64,000 nucleotides of DNA from Nocardioides panzhihuensis. GTDB lineage: Bacteria > Actinomycetota > Actinomycetes > Propionibacteriales > Nocardioidaceae. The stretch spans positions 4,255,501 to 4,319,500 of the forward strand of contig NZ_JACBZR010000001.1 of NCBI RefSeq assembly GCF_013408335.1, in the 5' to 3' direction. Within the stretch, counting starts at the first letter, position 1. Every line of letters begins with the position of its first letter. The notes under the pieces were generated by a model. That model did no database searches. It was not told where the DNA came from and saw only the letters and a program-made list of their open reading frames with translations. Below are positions 34,967-43,004 of the stretch, one piece after another. A program made the position numbers and the translations under genes.

Positions 34967-35869
34967 ATGAGCGAACCCATGCACGACGACGAGCTGACGA
35001 TCGACGAGGACCTGGTGCGCTCCCTGCTGGGACGGGACCTGGCGGCGTACGCCGACCTTCCCCTCCGCCCGTTGACCTCGACCGGATCGACCAACCGGCT
35101 CTTCCGCCTGGGTGAGGATCGGCTCGTACGCCTCCCCCGCCAGCCGAACGGGTCAGCCGCGATCACGCAGGAAGCACGCTGGCTTCCCGGCCTCGCGGCC
35201 GAGCTCCCGGTGTCGACGCCCGAGGTGCTGACGGTCGGTGAACCCGGCTTCGGTTACCCCGAGCGCTGGAGTGTCGTGCGCTGGATCGACGGCGAGAAGC
35301 CGCGCCCCGGCGGCGGGGACGTGACCGCCGCGGATCTCGCCGAGGTCGTGACCGGGCTGCGCCGGACCGAGGTCCCGCCGGAGGCTCTCGCCGACCCCGA
35401 GCTGCGGTGGTACCGCGGCAAGCCGATCGCCGCCTTCGACAACGACTTCCGGTCTTGGCTCCAGCAGTGCCGCGAGCTCACCGATCTCGATCTGGACCTG
35501 GACGCGGTCGCGAGCATCTGGAAAGAGGCGATGGCGCTGCCGTTGGTCTTGCCCGAGCCGCGCTGGCTCCACGGTGATCTGCTTGCGGAGAACCTCCTCT
35601 CTCGCGACGGCAGCCTCGTCGCCGTACTCGACTTCGGTGCCCTCTCCGTCGGCGACCCGACCGTCGACCTGATCTGCGCCTGGGAGCTGCTCGACGGTGA
35701 CGGACGCGAGGAGTTCCGGACGATCCTTGGTCTCGACGATGACACCTGGCTCCGTGCGCGTGCGTGGGCGCTGTTCATCGCCGTGATGACGTTCCCGTAT
35801 TACTGGAAGACGATGCCTGTACGTTGCGCCGATCGGCTTGTGATGGCTCGGGCTGTGGTGGGTGGCTGA
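34967..35869 (+). CDS. Aminoglycoside phosphotransferase (APH)-family kinase
   Basis: A 300-residue kinase-fold protein. The catalytic loop is PRWLHGDLLAENLLSRDGS (HGD...N) and the metal loop VAVLDFGALSVGDPTVDLIC. N-terminal strand pair STGSTNRLFRLGEDRLVRLP is typical of the APH/choline kinase fold. The group includes antibiotic kinases but also metabolic kinases; nothing in the context indicates resistance. The start ATG at 34967 lies 62 nt after the DUF1905 gene. Confidence 0.87.
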   Translation: MSEPMHDDELTIDEDLVRSLLGRDLAAYADLPLRPLTSTGSTNRLFRLGEDRLVRLPRQPNGSAAITQEARWLPGLAAELPVSTPEVLTVGEPGFGYPERWSVVRWIDGEKPRPGGGDVTAADLAEVVTGLRRTEVPPEALADPELRWYRGKPIAAFDNDFRSWLQQCRELTDLDLDLDAVASIWKEAMALPLVLPEPRWLHGDLLAENLLSRDGSLVAVLDFGALSVGDPTVDLICAWELLDGDGREEFRTILGLDDDTWLRARAWALFIAVMTFPYYWKTMPVRCADRLVMARAVVGG

Positions 35870-36122
35870 GGATCGGTCCGGATCTCGCTGGCCGCCTCCG
35901 TGTGGGTCGGCTGGATGTGTGTCCGTTTGGTCTCGTGTCTGGTTCCAGCACGGGTGGGGCCAATACGTTGTCTGGGTTGGGAGATTTAGAAGCAGGGTGT
36001 CTGGGCGGGTGCCATTTACCTGTCTTGCGGGCTTCCAGCAGCGGTCTGGGTTGGGTTTGGGATACCTGTCCCTGACTGGGTTCTCGACCTTTTTTCTTCC
36101 AGGTTCCGCGTGCTTCCAATCA
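35870..36122. other. G/T-rich non-coding stretch before the DUF222-HNH leader
   Basis: No credible gene. The plus strand is strongly G+T-biased, with direct repeats of TCTGGGTTGGG near 35970 and 36045 and a T6 run at 36090-36095. Minus-strand frames read through it, but their products are low-complexity and have no ribosome site. Confidence 0.5.
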
Positions 36123-36361
36123 CATAATATGTTATGGTGGGGGTAGGCGTGAACGTGAAGGCCGACCACCTCGACAGAGGCGTGCCTCTCCGCCCGGCAG
36201 ACAACGGGCGTGGGGTATTCCAGGGGATCCAGGGGCGTGAGCGCTGAGCTGCGAGGGTAAGTAATAGCCCGTGATTGGCGGGCCTCCGGGACCAGCGAAC
36301 CAAGTAGGGATTCTGCATCAGCAGGAAGCCCTTTGAGTTCGTACGTCGGGAGGTGATCGCC
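36123..36361 (+). ncRNA. Structured 5' leader of the DUF222-HNH gene (candidate RNA element)
   Basis: It opens with a near-palindrome CATAATATGTTATG (36123-36136), the likely -10 region in an AT-rich pocket. Downstream are hairpins: CGCCCG/CGGGCG (36191-36196 with 36205-36210, 8-nt loop), CCCG/CGGG (36268-36271 with 36279-36282), and a 9-10 bp stem at 36307-36316 with 36321-36331 closed by an ATCA loop. A strong GGGAGGTGA ribosome site follows. The ~240-nt leader looks like a conserved RNA fold; I do not assign it to a known family. Confidence 0.45.
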
Positions 36362-37603
36362 ATGACCACGCTGCAACAGCCACAGCATCCTGTGCTCAAG
36401 GCTGTGGTCGCGATCACCGACTCCCTCGATGAGGTCGCGGACGCGAACCCCACGTTCATGGCCACCGACCAGAAGGCTGCCACACTCGTCGAGATCGCCC
36501 GGGCGAAGGCGCAGCTGGCTGAGCTCGAGCTACGCGTGATGGCGACTGCTGATGATGTGGCGGCGGACAGCGCTGCTCGTGATGTGGCCGCGTGGCTGCA
36601 TCACCACACCCACCAACGCCCAGATGCCCTGCGTGCCGACCTGCGGCTCGCGGCCGCGCTGGATCGGACCTATGGCCGGGTCGCTGCGGCGATGCGCGCC
36701 GGGGATTGCAACCTCGCCCAAGCCGAGGTGATCGTGGCGGCTCTCGACGAACTGCCGGGCGACCTCGACCCCGAGATCAAGTCCAAAGCCGAACAGGCTC
36801 TGGTCGGCTACGCGACCCAGCTCGACCCCGCCCGGCTGCGCCGCCTGGGGCGCCGGATCCTGGATCTCATCGCCCCCGAGATCGCCGAGGCCGAAGAAGC
36901 CAAGCGGCTCGCGGCCGAGGAGGCTCACGCCCGCAAGAAGACCCGCCTGGCCATGCGCCGGATCGGGGACGGCACCACCCGCATCTCCGCCGTCATCCCA
37001 GATGCGGCCGCGGACCGGCTCGCCACCAACCTCGAAGCCTTCACCTCACCGCGCCGTGATGACGGCACCCGCACCGAGACCGGCGACTACCTGCCCTATG
37101 ACCGCAGGCTCGGACGAGCGTTCTGCCAGATGCTCGAGACCCTCGACCCGACTCGGCTCCCGATCCACGGCGGGGACGCGACCACGGTGATCGTGACCAT
37201 CGAACTCGACCAGCTCCGCAAAGACGCCGGCATCGGCCAGATCGTGGGCGGCAGCCCGATCACCGCGGCCGAAGCCAGGCGCCTGGCCTGCACCGCGAAC
37301 ATCGTCCCCGCCGTGCTCGGCGGTGCCTCCGAGGTTCTCGACCTCGGCCGCAAGGAACGCTTCTTCACCGCCGCGCAACGCCGAGCTCTCCTGCTCAGGT
37401 CAGCGACCTGTGAAGCCGAAGGCTGCGACATCCCCGGCACCTGGGCCGAAGCCCACCACTGGCTCGCCTGGGCACAAGGCGGGGCAACTGATCTTGAGAA
37501 CGCAGCCTTGCTCTGCAGCCATCACCACCACCGCGCACACGACCCCGCCTACCTCCATGAACGCCTACCCAACGGCGACATCCGCTTCACCAGACGAACG
37601 TAG
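36362..37603 (+). CDS. DUF222-HNH endonuclease (13E12 repeat family)
   Basis: A 413-residue protein. The N-terminal ~290 residues are the helical DUF222 region (AARDVAAWLHHHTHQRPDAL, LAQAEVIVAALDELPGDLDP). The C-terminal HNH nuclease has CEAEGCDIPGTWAEAHHWLA, AQGGATDLENAALLC and SHHHHRAHD, with catalytic and zinc residues intact. The 13E12 family is multi-copy in mycobacteria and nocardioids and suspected to be mobile; the biological target is unknown. ATG 36362 is chosen over the in-frame GTG at 36353 because GGGAGGTGA lies 6 nt upstream. A structured leader precedes it. Confidence 0.92.
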   Translation: MTTLQQPQHPVLKAVVAITDSLDEVADANPTFMATDQKAATLVEIARAKAQLAELELRVMATADDVAADSAARDVAAWLHHHTHQRPDALRADLRLAAALDRTYGRVAAAMRAGDCNLAQAEVIVAALDELPGDLDPEIKSKAEQALVGYATQLDPARLRRLGRRILDLIAPEIAEAEEAKRLAAEEAHARKKTRLAMRRIGDGTTRISAVIPDAAADRLATNLEAFTSPRRDDGTRTETGDYLPYDRRLGRAFCQMLETLDPTRLPIHGGDATTVIVTIELDQLRKDAGIGQIVGGSPITAAEARRLACTANIVPAVLGGASEVLDLGRKERFFTAAQRRALLLRSATCEAEGCDIPGTWAEAHHWLAWAQGGATDLENAALLCSHHHHRAHDPAYLHERLPNGDIRFTRRT

Positions 37604-37680
37604 AGGCTGCCGGATCTCAGCCCGATGGCCGCGATGCCAGCATGCACACTGACAGCTTCCGTTCGACCGAAGGACTGAAC

Positions 37681-38001
37681 GTGCCCGAACGACCTGAGAT
37701 CGTCTGCATCTGCGCCATGCGGTTCGTGGAGGAGATGCGTGCGGCGAACCGTGATCTGACCTTCGCCGGCGTCATCGTCCTCGCGCCCGGCGAAGCCGGC
37801 GAAGCAAGCGAAGAGATCACCGACGAGCAGAAGTCCTTGCTGGACGCTCTCCATCTGCGCAAGATCGACCTGGCCGACCGGGTTCTGGTGGCCAACCCGG
37901 GTGGTTACATCGGGGATTCCACGAGCAGGGAGATCGCCTATGCCCGCGCCACCGGCAAGCCGGTCTCGTTCACGGATCCCGGCCTGCTCGAGTCGCGCTA
38001 G
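37681..38001 (+). CDS. Nucleoside 2-deoxyribosyltransferase-like small protein
   Basis: A 106-residue Rossmann-like protein: EIVCICAMRFVEEMRAANRD, FAGVIVLAPG, LRKIDLADRVLVANPGGYIG and STSREIAYARATGKPVSF. The DLAD...STSREIAYA pattern is like nucleoside 2-deoxyribosyltransferase-type proteins, but the substrate is unknown. The GTG at 37681 has AGGA 8 nt upstream; an ATG at 37642 has none. Its TAG stop shares a CTAG with the stop of the convergent TetR gene. Confidence 0.72.
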   Translation: MPERPEIVCICAMRFVEEMRAANRDLTFAGVIVLAPGEAGEASEEITDEQKSLLDALHLRKIDLADRVLVANPGGYIGDSTSREIAYARATGKPVSFTDPGLLESR

Positions 38002-38621
38002 CCGCGGCCCTTGAGCCGGGAGCGGAGGACGAGCCGGGAGGCCGGGCCGAGGTTCTCGATGACCTCGACGAGCGCGCCGAGCTGCTCCAGTGAGGAGAAG
38101 GCCGAGTCGGCGCCGGGGCGGTCGACGCCGTCGTACATGAGCAGGCCGATGAATGCTGCGCTGATCGCGCGCGAGAGGCCGGGGGCGTCCACGACGTCCT
38201 CGACCGGGCTTCCCTTCAACGCACGTGCGACCGCGGCCTCGATCTCGCCGTTCCACTGACCCAACGCGTAGCGCGCCGTCTCCGCCAGCGTCTCGTCCCG
38301 CTGCGCGCCGGCCAGGAGCTGGGCCATCACCGTGATGTTGCCCGCGGCCCGCTCCCGCTCATGGAGACCCCGGCCGAGCTCCAGCAGCTCGCTCAGCGAG
38401 GCCACCTCCGCGAACTCGTCCCGGTAGGACGCCGCCGCCTCGTCCGACGTCGCCCGGCACGCCTGGTCGACGAGGTCCGTGACGGTGCCGAAGTGGTAGA
38501 AGACCAGCGCCTGGTTGACGTCCGCGCGGGTCGCTATCGCCCGCGCCGAGAGCCCCGCGATGCCGTCCTCCTTGAGCAGGTCGGTCACCGCCGACATCAG
38601 CTTGGCCTTGGTGGGGTTCAT
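37998..38621 (-). CDS. TetR-family transcriptional repressor
   Basis: A 207-residue repressor. Helix-turn-helix: LKEDGIAGLSARAIATRADV followed by NQALVFYHFGTVTDLVDQAC, canonical TetR. The C-terminal ligand domain is helical. The start ATG at 38621 overlaps the stop of the upstream membrane protein gene by 4 bp, so both are translated from one mRNA. Two perfect 16-bp palindromes upstream of the operon are the likely binding sites, giving autoregulation and control of the divergent epimerase gene. Confidence 0.92.
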   Translation of the reverse strand: MNPTKAKLMSAVTDLLKEDGIAGLSARAIATRADVNQALVFYHFGTVTDLVDQACRATSDEAAASYRDEFAEVASLSELLELGRGLHERERAAGNITVMAQLLAGAQRDETLAETARYALGQWNGEIEAAVARALKGSPVEDVVDAPGLSRAISAAFIGLLMYDGVDRPGADSAFSSLEQLGALVEVIENLGPASRLVLRSRLKGRG

Positions 38622-39232
38622 TCTGCGGCGGGCTCCTTGGTGACGAGCAGGTTGTAGCCGATCAGGACGAGACCGAGTATGCCGCCACCGACGAAGCCTA
38701 CGAACGCGCAGAGCAGGGCGATCCACGGCCCGGCTTGGTTCCATTCTTCCACCATCACGAATCGAGCTGCCGACACAAGCGTTCCCGCCACCGCAAAGTA
38801 GACGAAGGTCTCAGGAGTACGCAGCGCCCGGATCCGCACGCCACGAGTGACCGCACGGCCGAAGAGCCCCGTGAGCAGACCGGCAATGGCAGTCAGGCCG
38901 GCGAAGATGGCGAGGTCCCCTGACGGATCCAGGCTCGCCCCCGAGAACATGACCTTGCTGAGCAGCAGAAACGCCAGCACCGCCGCAACGACCGCGGGCC
39001 AGATCCGGTCAGCGACCACCGACGTCGGAACCAGCGACACAGGCGCCACCAGCACCGCAAAGGGCAGTCCCATGATCGCGCCCATGCCGACTCCGAGCAC
39101 TCCGCCGAAGACCGTGCCGACGACAGGAACGAGAAGCGTCCCGAAGACACCGCCCGTCACCAACCCCAGCACCACACCGAACAGCCATGCCCGCAGGAAC
39201 GCCCAGAAACAGATCCACACCCGACCAGCCAC
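38618..39232 (-). CDS. Multispanning membrane protein cotranscribed with TetR
   Basis: A 204-residue membrane protein with about six helices, glycine-rich in the first two (AWLFGVVLGLVTGGVFGTLL, VVGTVFGGVLGVGMGAIMGL), and a polar loop FMVEEWNQAGPW. No family was recognised; the glycine-zipper-like helices may act in membrane association. The GTG at 39232 has GGGAGG upstream. It precedes tetR with a 4-bp overlap and is divergent from the epimerase gene, so its expression is probably controlled by the TetR protein. Confidence 0.8.
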   Translation of the reverse strand: MAGRVWICFWAFLRAWLFGVVLGLVTGGVFGTLLVPVVGTVFGGVLGVGMGAIMGLPFAVLVAPVSLVPTSVVADRIWPAVVAAVLAFLLLSKVMFSGASLDPSGDLAIFAGLTAIAGLLTGLFGRAVTRGVRIRALRTPETFVYFAVAGTLVSAARFVMVEEWNQAGPWIALLCAFVGFVGGGILGLVLIGYNLLVTKEPAAE

Positions 39233-39253
39233 GTACGCCTCCCGGAAACCGAA

Positions 39254-39304
39254 TTGAGCAATTGCTCAAATTGAGCCTAGCGCAGGTATTGAGCGATCGC
39301 TCAA
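39254..39304. promoter_or_regulatory. Paired TetR operators in a divergent promoter
   Basis: Two perfect 16-bp palindromes, TTGAGCAATTGCTCAA (39254-39269) and TTGAGCGATCGCTCAA (39289-39304), with a third half-site TTGAGC at 39271-39276. The second contains the -35 (39289-39294) of the plus-strand promoter, 17 bp from its -10 TATGGT (39312-39317). The minus-strand -10 TAGGCT is at 39274-39279, between the two sites. Confidence 0.85.
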
Positions 39305-39324
39305 ATAGCCCTATGGTCGATCTC

Positions 39325-40326
39325 ATGAAGATCGTCATCCCCGGCGGAACCGGCCAGGTCGGAGGCATCCTGCGGCGCGCCTGGAGCACTCGAGGACATG
39401 AGGTCGTGGTGCTCTCGCGCCACCCCGAACAGCTCGAGGAAGGCGTACGCCATCAGGTCTGGGACGGCCGGACGATCGGTCCCTGGGCGGACGAGATCGA
39501 TGGTGCGGACGTCGTGGTGAACCTCGCGGGCAGAACGGTCAGCTGCCGCTACACCGACGCCAACCTGAAGCAGATGATGGACTCGCGCGTCGAGTCGACC
39601 CGGGTCGTCGGGGAGGCGATCGCGCAGGCGTCGGCTCCCCCGCGCACGTGGCTGCAGATGAGCACCGCGACGATCTACGCCCACCGCTTCGACGCCCCCA
39701 ACGACGAGGCGACCGGCATCATCGGCGGCGACGAGACCGACACCCCCGCCTACTGGGAGTTCTCGACACGGATCGCCAAGCGCTGGGAGGCCGAGCAGGC
39801 CGCGGCGACGACGCCGCACACCCGCAAGGTGGCGCTCCGCTCGGCGATGGTGATGAGCCCTGACAAGGGTGGCGTCCTCGACGTGCTGCTCACCATGGCC
39901 CGTCTCGGTCTCGGTGGACCTGTCGCCGGCGGCGACCAGTTCGTCTCGTGGATCCACGAGGCCGACTTCGTACGCGCCTGCGATCTGCTCGTCGAACGCG
40001 ACGACATCGCCGGACCGGTCAACCTGGCAGCCCCGGCACCATCACCCCAGCGCGACCTGATGCGCACGCTGCGGAAGGAGGCCGGGATGCCGGTCGGGCT
40101 GCCCGCGACCCGCTGGATGGCGGAGATCGGAGCGTGGGCGCTGCGTACGGATACCGAGCTGCTCCTCAAGAGCCGCCGGGTCGTCCCGAGACGTCTGCTG
40201 GAGGCGGGCTTCGAGTTCGAGTACGCCGACTGGGCCTCCGCCGCCCACGACCTCGTCGGCCGCGCACGGCTGCGGGCACGGCAGGGAGACCGACGGCGGA
40301 GAAACCAGTCGCATCGCCCGACCTGA
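39325..40326 (+). CDS. TIGR01777-type SDR epimerase (DUF1731 C-terminus)
   Basis: A 333-residue extended short-chain dehydrogenase. The NAD(P) loop is MKIVIPGGTGQVGGILRRAW, followed by DVVVNLAGRTVSCRYTDANL and the active-site-like TATIYAHRF. The C-terminal DUF1731 region is ATRWMAEIGAWALRTDTELL and SRRVVPRRLLEAGFEFEYAD. The family resembles nucleotide-sugar epimerases, substrate unknown. ATG 39325 is chosen because TATGGT lies 7 nt upstream; the earlier ATG 39313 is inside that hexamer. It is controlled by the TetR sites in the divergent promoter. Confidence 0.9.
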   Translation: MKIVIPGGTGQVGGILRRAWSTRGHEVVVLSRHPEQLEEGVRHQVWDGRTIGPWADEIDGADVVVNLAGRTVSCRYTDANLKQMMDSRVESTRVVGEAIAQASAPPRTWLQMSTATIYAHRFDAPNDEATGIIGGDETDTPAYWEFSTRIAKRWEAEQAAATTPHTRKVALRSAMVMSPDKGGVLDVLLTMARLGLGGPVAGGDQFVSWIHEADFVRACDLLVERDDIAGPVNLAAPAPSPQRDLMRTLRKEAGMPVGLPATRWMAEIGAWALRTDTELLLKSRRVVPRRLLEAGFEFEYADWASAAHDLVGRARLRARQGDRRRRNQSHRPT

Positions 40327-40343
40327 TCGGCCACGATGAAGAG

Positions 40344-40640
40344 GTGACCCGCGCGACCTGGCAGCCCCGCCCCGACGACGCCGAGACCCTGAGACGGTTC
40401 TTCGGCCAGGACGGGCGGCTGCTGACGATCCCCTCGAAGCACGTCAAGAAGCTGGTGGTGCTCAACCAGCTCGCGCAGTCCTTCGAGCTGGGGAAGGTCT
40501 ACTCCGAGAGTGAGGTCAACGAGATCCTGCGAGGCTTCCACGACGACGTCGCCGCGCTGCGTCGCTACCTCTACGAGGAGGGGTTCATGATGCGCGAGGG
40601 CGGCTTCTACTGGCGCGACGGCGGCAGCGTCGACATCTGA
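40344..40640 (+). CDS. DUF2087 domain protein
   Basis: A 98-residue protein: LRRFFGQDGRLLTIPSKHVK, LNQLAQSFELGKVYSESEVN and DVAALRRYLYEEGFMMREGG form the winged-helix-like DUF2087, often found alone or fused to ArsR repressors. The start is the GTG at 40344, 17 nt after the epimerase stop, so it is likely in the same transcript and under TetR control. Confidence 0.85.
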   Translation: MTRATWQPRPDDAETLRRFFGQDGRLLTIPSKHVKKLVVLNQLAQSFELGKVYSESEVNEILRGFHDDVAALRRYLYEEGFMMREGGFYWRDGGSVDI

Positions 40641-40677
40641 CCCACCACCGCTCTGGGGGATCGGGCATGATCCCCCC

Positions 40678-41088
40678 ATGACGACGCCGGACCAGTCGGG
40701 CCAGCAGGTGCCCGGACAGCCGCCCGTAGGGTGGATCGACCTGACCATCCAGGGCAGCCACATGACCTCGAACATGATCGTGCCGACGGTGATGCTCAAC
40801 GGCCACCAGATGCCGACGCAGTACGGCCGCAACGTCTTCCCGGTGCCACCGGGGCACTGGCAGGTCGACATGTACACCCAGTGGACCTGGAAGTTCGGCA
40901 AGGCGTCGCTCGGCTTCGACGTCGCCGAGGGCCACACCGTTCCGGTCTTCTACGCCGCGCCGGCCACAACGTTCCAGAAGGGCGCGATCGGGCACGTCAA
41001 GCAGAAGAAGCCCGGCGTGCTCGCGCTGGTCGCTGTGCTGGTCGTGGTGCTGCTCGTCATCGTGGGGATCGTGGCGCTGACGATCTGA
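40678..41088 (+). CDS. Tail-anchored hypothetical protein
   Basis: A 136-residue protein with a predicted cytosolic beta-rich domain (GWIDLTIQGSHMTSNMIVPT, VFPVPPGHWQVDMYTQWTWK) and one C-terminal helix (VLALVAVLVVVLLVIVGIVA). The topology suggests a tail-anchored membrane protein. No family recognised. CATGAT at 40666-40671 lies 6 nt before the ATG, consistent with a leaderless mRNA. Confidence 0.75.
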   Translation: MTTPDQSGQQVPGQPPVGWIDLTIQGSHMTSNMIVPTVMLNGHQMPTQYGRNVFPVPPGHWQVDMYTQWTWKFGKASLGFDVAEGHTVPVFYAAPATTFQKGAIGHVKQKKPGVLALVAVLVVVLLVIVGIVALTI

Positions 41089-41165
41089 TCGGACGGGGTC
41101 GTGGGGGTACGCGGTTCGCAGTGAGTTGCGTTCTCACCGATGGTGGCCGAACGGTCACGCCCGGT

Positions 41166-41253
41166 AGGTCTCGACCCGCTTCGCGGGTTCGCAGGCTCAC
41201 CCGCTGCGCTCGCTCGACCCTCTCGCGTTTGGCCGGCGCAAGCGCCGGCCAAG
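41166..41253. repeat. Dispersed GGTCTCGAC-type repeat with hairpins
   Basis: Starts GGTCTCGACCCGC, has the hairpin ACCCGC-TTC-GCGGGT (41174-41188), GCGCTCGCTCGACC, and an 11-bp stem at 41229-41239 with 41242-41252. This is the common actinobacterial intergenic palindromic repeat; related copies are at 56746-56786 and 61156-61195. It fills most of the gap before the exonuclease gene. Confidence 0.75.
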
Positions 41254-41289
41254 GCTCGAGTGTCGGTGGTCCCCGATAGCGTCAGCACT

Positions 41290-41946
41290 GTGACAACCAC
41301 CGAACCACGCGGTCGAAGCCAAGCCCGGGGCAACCCACGGGGCTATGCGGTCCTCGACGTCGAGACCACCGGGCTCGACCCCTACCGCGACCGTGTGATC
41401 CAGGTGGCGATCCGCCAGATCTCCGCCGACGGCACCGCCGAGTCGGAATGGGAGAGCCTGGTCAATCCCGGTGCCGGCGTCGACCCGGGGCCGGTCGAGG
41501 TGCACGGCCTGACCAGCGCCGATCTCGCCGACGCCCCGCCCTTCCGAGACGTCGCCGCCACGATCGCCGAGCGTCTTGCCGGCCGCGTCTTCGTCGCCCA
41601 CAACGCTGCGTTCGACTGGGCGTTCGTCGCCGTGGAGTCCGACCGTGCGGGCGTACGGCTCGAGGTCCTGGAGTGGCTGTGCACGATGAGGTTCGCGAAG
41701 GCGCTCGCGCTGGAGGTGCCCGACAAGTCGTTGGCCACGATCGCCGCCTACTACGCGGTCGAGCAGCTGCGGGCGCATGACGCGGGCGACGACACCCGGG
41801 TGGCCGCGGAGATCCTGCTGCGCGAGCTGGCCGATGCCGACCGGGTCGGCCTCACGCTGCCCCTGGTGGAGTGCAACGGTGCGCGACACCGGCTGAAGCG
41901 GACCGTACGCCGCTGGTTCAGCCGTCTCCGCCGCCCCCGCTACTGA
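41290..41946 (+). CDS. DnaQ-like 3'-5' exonuclease
   Basis: A 218-residue DEDDh exonuclease. ExoI VLDVETTGLDPYRDRVIQVA, ExoII VFVAHNAAFDWAFVAVE, ExoIII-epsilon HDAGDDTRVAAEILLRE; VHGLTSADLADAPPF lies between. It degrades DNA or RNA from the 3' end; without a polymerase domain it may act in proofreading or repair. TAGCGT is 7 nt before the GTG start at 41290, so the start is well supported and the mRNA probably leaderless. Confidence 0.9.
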   Translation: MTTTEPRGRSQARGNPRGYAVLDVETTGLDPYRDRVIQVAIRQISADGTAESEWESLVNPGAGVDPGPVEVHGLTSADLADAPPFRDVAATIAERLAGRVFVAHNAAFDWAFVAVESDRAGVRLEVLEWLCTMRFAKALALEVPDKSLATIAAYYAVEQLRAHDAGDDTRVAAEILLRELADADRVGLTLPLVECNGARHRLKRTVRRWFSRLRRPRY

Positions 41947-42063
41947 GAGACCTCCCGACATCCGGAACGTTTCCGGCAGAGAATGCAACCGAAGACCCCT
42001 GTTCGCACATCAATAGGTCGTCGGCCCGTTCTATCTCGAAGGGCCAAGATCTGGAGCGAGGCG

Positions 42064-42930
42064 ATGAACATGGTCAAGCGGGGAATGATCGCAGGGGCAC
42101 TCGCCGTCCTGCTGGCAACCGCGTTCACGGCGTGCGCCGCGGAGCCTGCCGCCGCCCCTGAGACGACGGCCTCACCGGCCGCGGTGTCCTCGAACAGCTC
42201 CTCGGCCAGCCCCTCGACCTCGCCGAGCGCCACCCCGACACCGACTCCCAGCGCGAAGCCGAAGCCCGAGCCGAAACCGTCCCCGACCTCGGGCCCGCGC
42301 CTGCTCGGCCAGACCGACAGCGGCGACGACGTACGTGAGCTGCAGGCGCGCCTGAAGCAGATCGGATGGTTCAACGCGGGCGTGACCGGCTACTACGGCA
42401 CCGTCACCGCCGAGGCCGTCTCCGGCTTCCAGTGCAAGCGCGGCATCGCGGTCACCGGCTTCGTGGACCAGACCACGCTCGACCGGCTCCACGCGATGAC
42501 CCGCGAACCGACCGAGGCCGAGCTGATCGACGCCCCGCCACCGGTGCCCACCGGCAAGCTCGATCCGCGCTGCCTGACCGGCCGGGTGATGTGCATCGAC
42601 AAGTCCACTTCGATGCTGCGCTGGGTCGTCGGCGGCACCGTGCAGCTGAGCGTCGAGGTGCGGTTCGGCTCCCAGGAGCTGCCGACGCGCGAGGGCCGGT
42701 TCTCGGTCTTCGCCAAGAGCCGTGACCACGTCTCCTCCATCTACAAGACCCCGATGCCGTTCGCGATGTTCTTCTCCGGCGGCCAGGCGGTCCACTACTC
42801 CCCCGACTTCGCCGCCAACGGCTACAACGGCGCCTCCCACGGCTGCGTGAACGTGCGCGACCACGGCGCCATCACCTCGCTCTACGACCAGGTCGGCATC
42901 GGCGACGGAGTCGTCATCTACTGGTCCTGA
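42064..42930 (+). CDS. L,D-transpeptidase lipoprotein with peptidoglycan-binding domain
   Basis: A 288-residue exported protein. Signal peptide with lipobox-like LATAFTACAA, a Ser/Pro/Thr/Lys linker, a peptidoglycan-binding domain (DSGDDVRELQARLKQIGWFN, YYGTVTAEAVSGFQ), then a YkuD catalytic domain. Active site: VHYSPDFAANGYNGASHGCVN, with His259, Gly260 and nucleophile Cys261 of the SHGC motif. It makes 3-3 crosslinks or attaches proteins to the wall. The ATG at 42064 has GGAG upstream. It stands alone between the exonuclease and serA. Confidence 0.92.
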   Translation: MNMVKRGMIAGALAVLLATAFTACAAEPAAAPETTASPAAVSSNSSSASPSTSPSATPTPTPSAKPKPEPKPSPTSGPRLLGQTDSGDDVRELQARLKQIGWFNAGVTGYYGTVTAEAVSGFQCKRGIAVTGFVDQTTLDRLHAMTREPTEAELIDAPPPVPTGKLDPRCLTGRVMCIDKSTSMLRWVVGGTVQLSVEVRFGSQELPTREGRFSVFAKSRDHVSSIYKTPMPFAMFFSGGQAVHYSPDFAANGYNGASHGCVNVRDHGAITSLYDQVGIGDGVVIYWS

Positions 42931-43004
42931 GAACCGCCGTGTCCTGACGTCCGGCCCTCGGGCAGGATTGAGGGGGCGTACGTCCCGCGTCTTAGGCTTG
43001 ACCC

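Noticed and set aside
34967..35869. Aminoglycoside resistance gene
   Set aside because: The APH fold is clear, but the family includes many metabolic kinases and nothing around it indicates resistance.
36123..36361. IscB or TnpB omega RNA
   Set aside because: The adjacent protein is DUF222-HNH, without RuvC or PLMP domains, and the leader does not match an omega RNA I can recognise. Kept only as a candidate structured leader.
35153..36388. 411-codon minus-strand frame across the APH gene and the DUF222 leader
   Set aside because: Antisense to the APH-family gene in its C-terminal half; the rest is low-complexity with no start signal.
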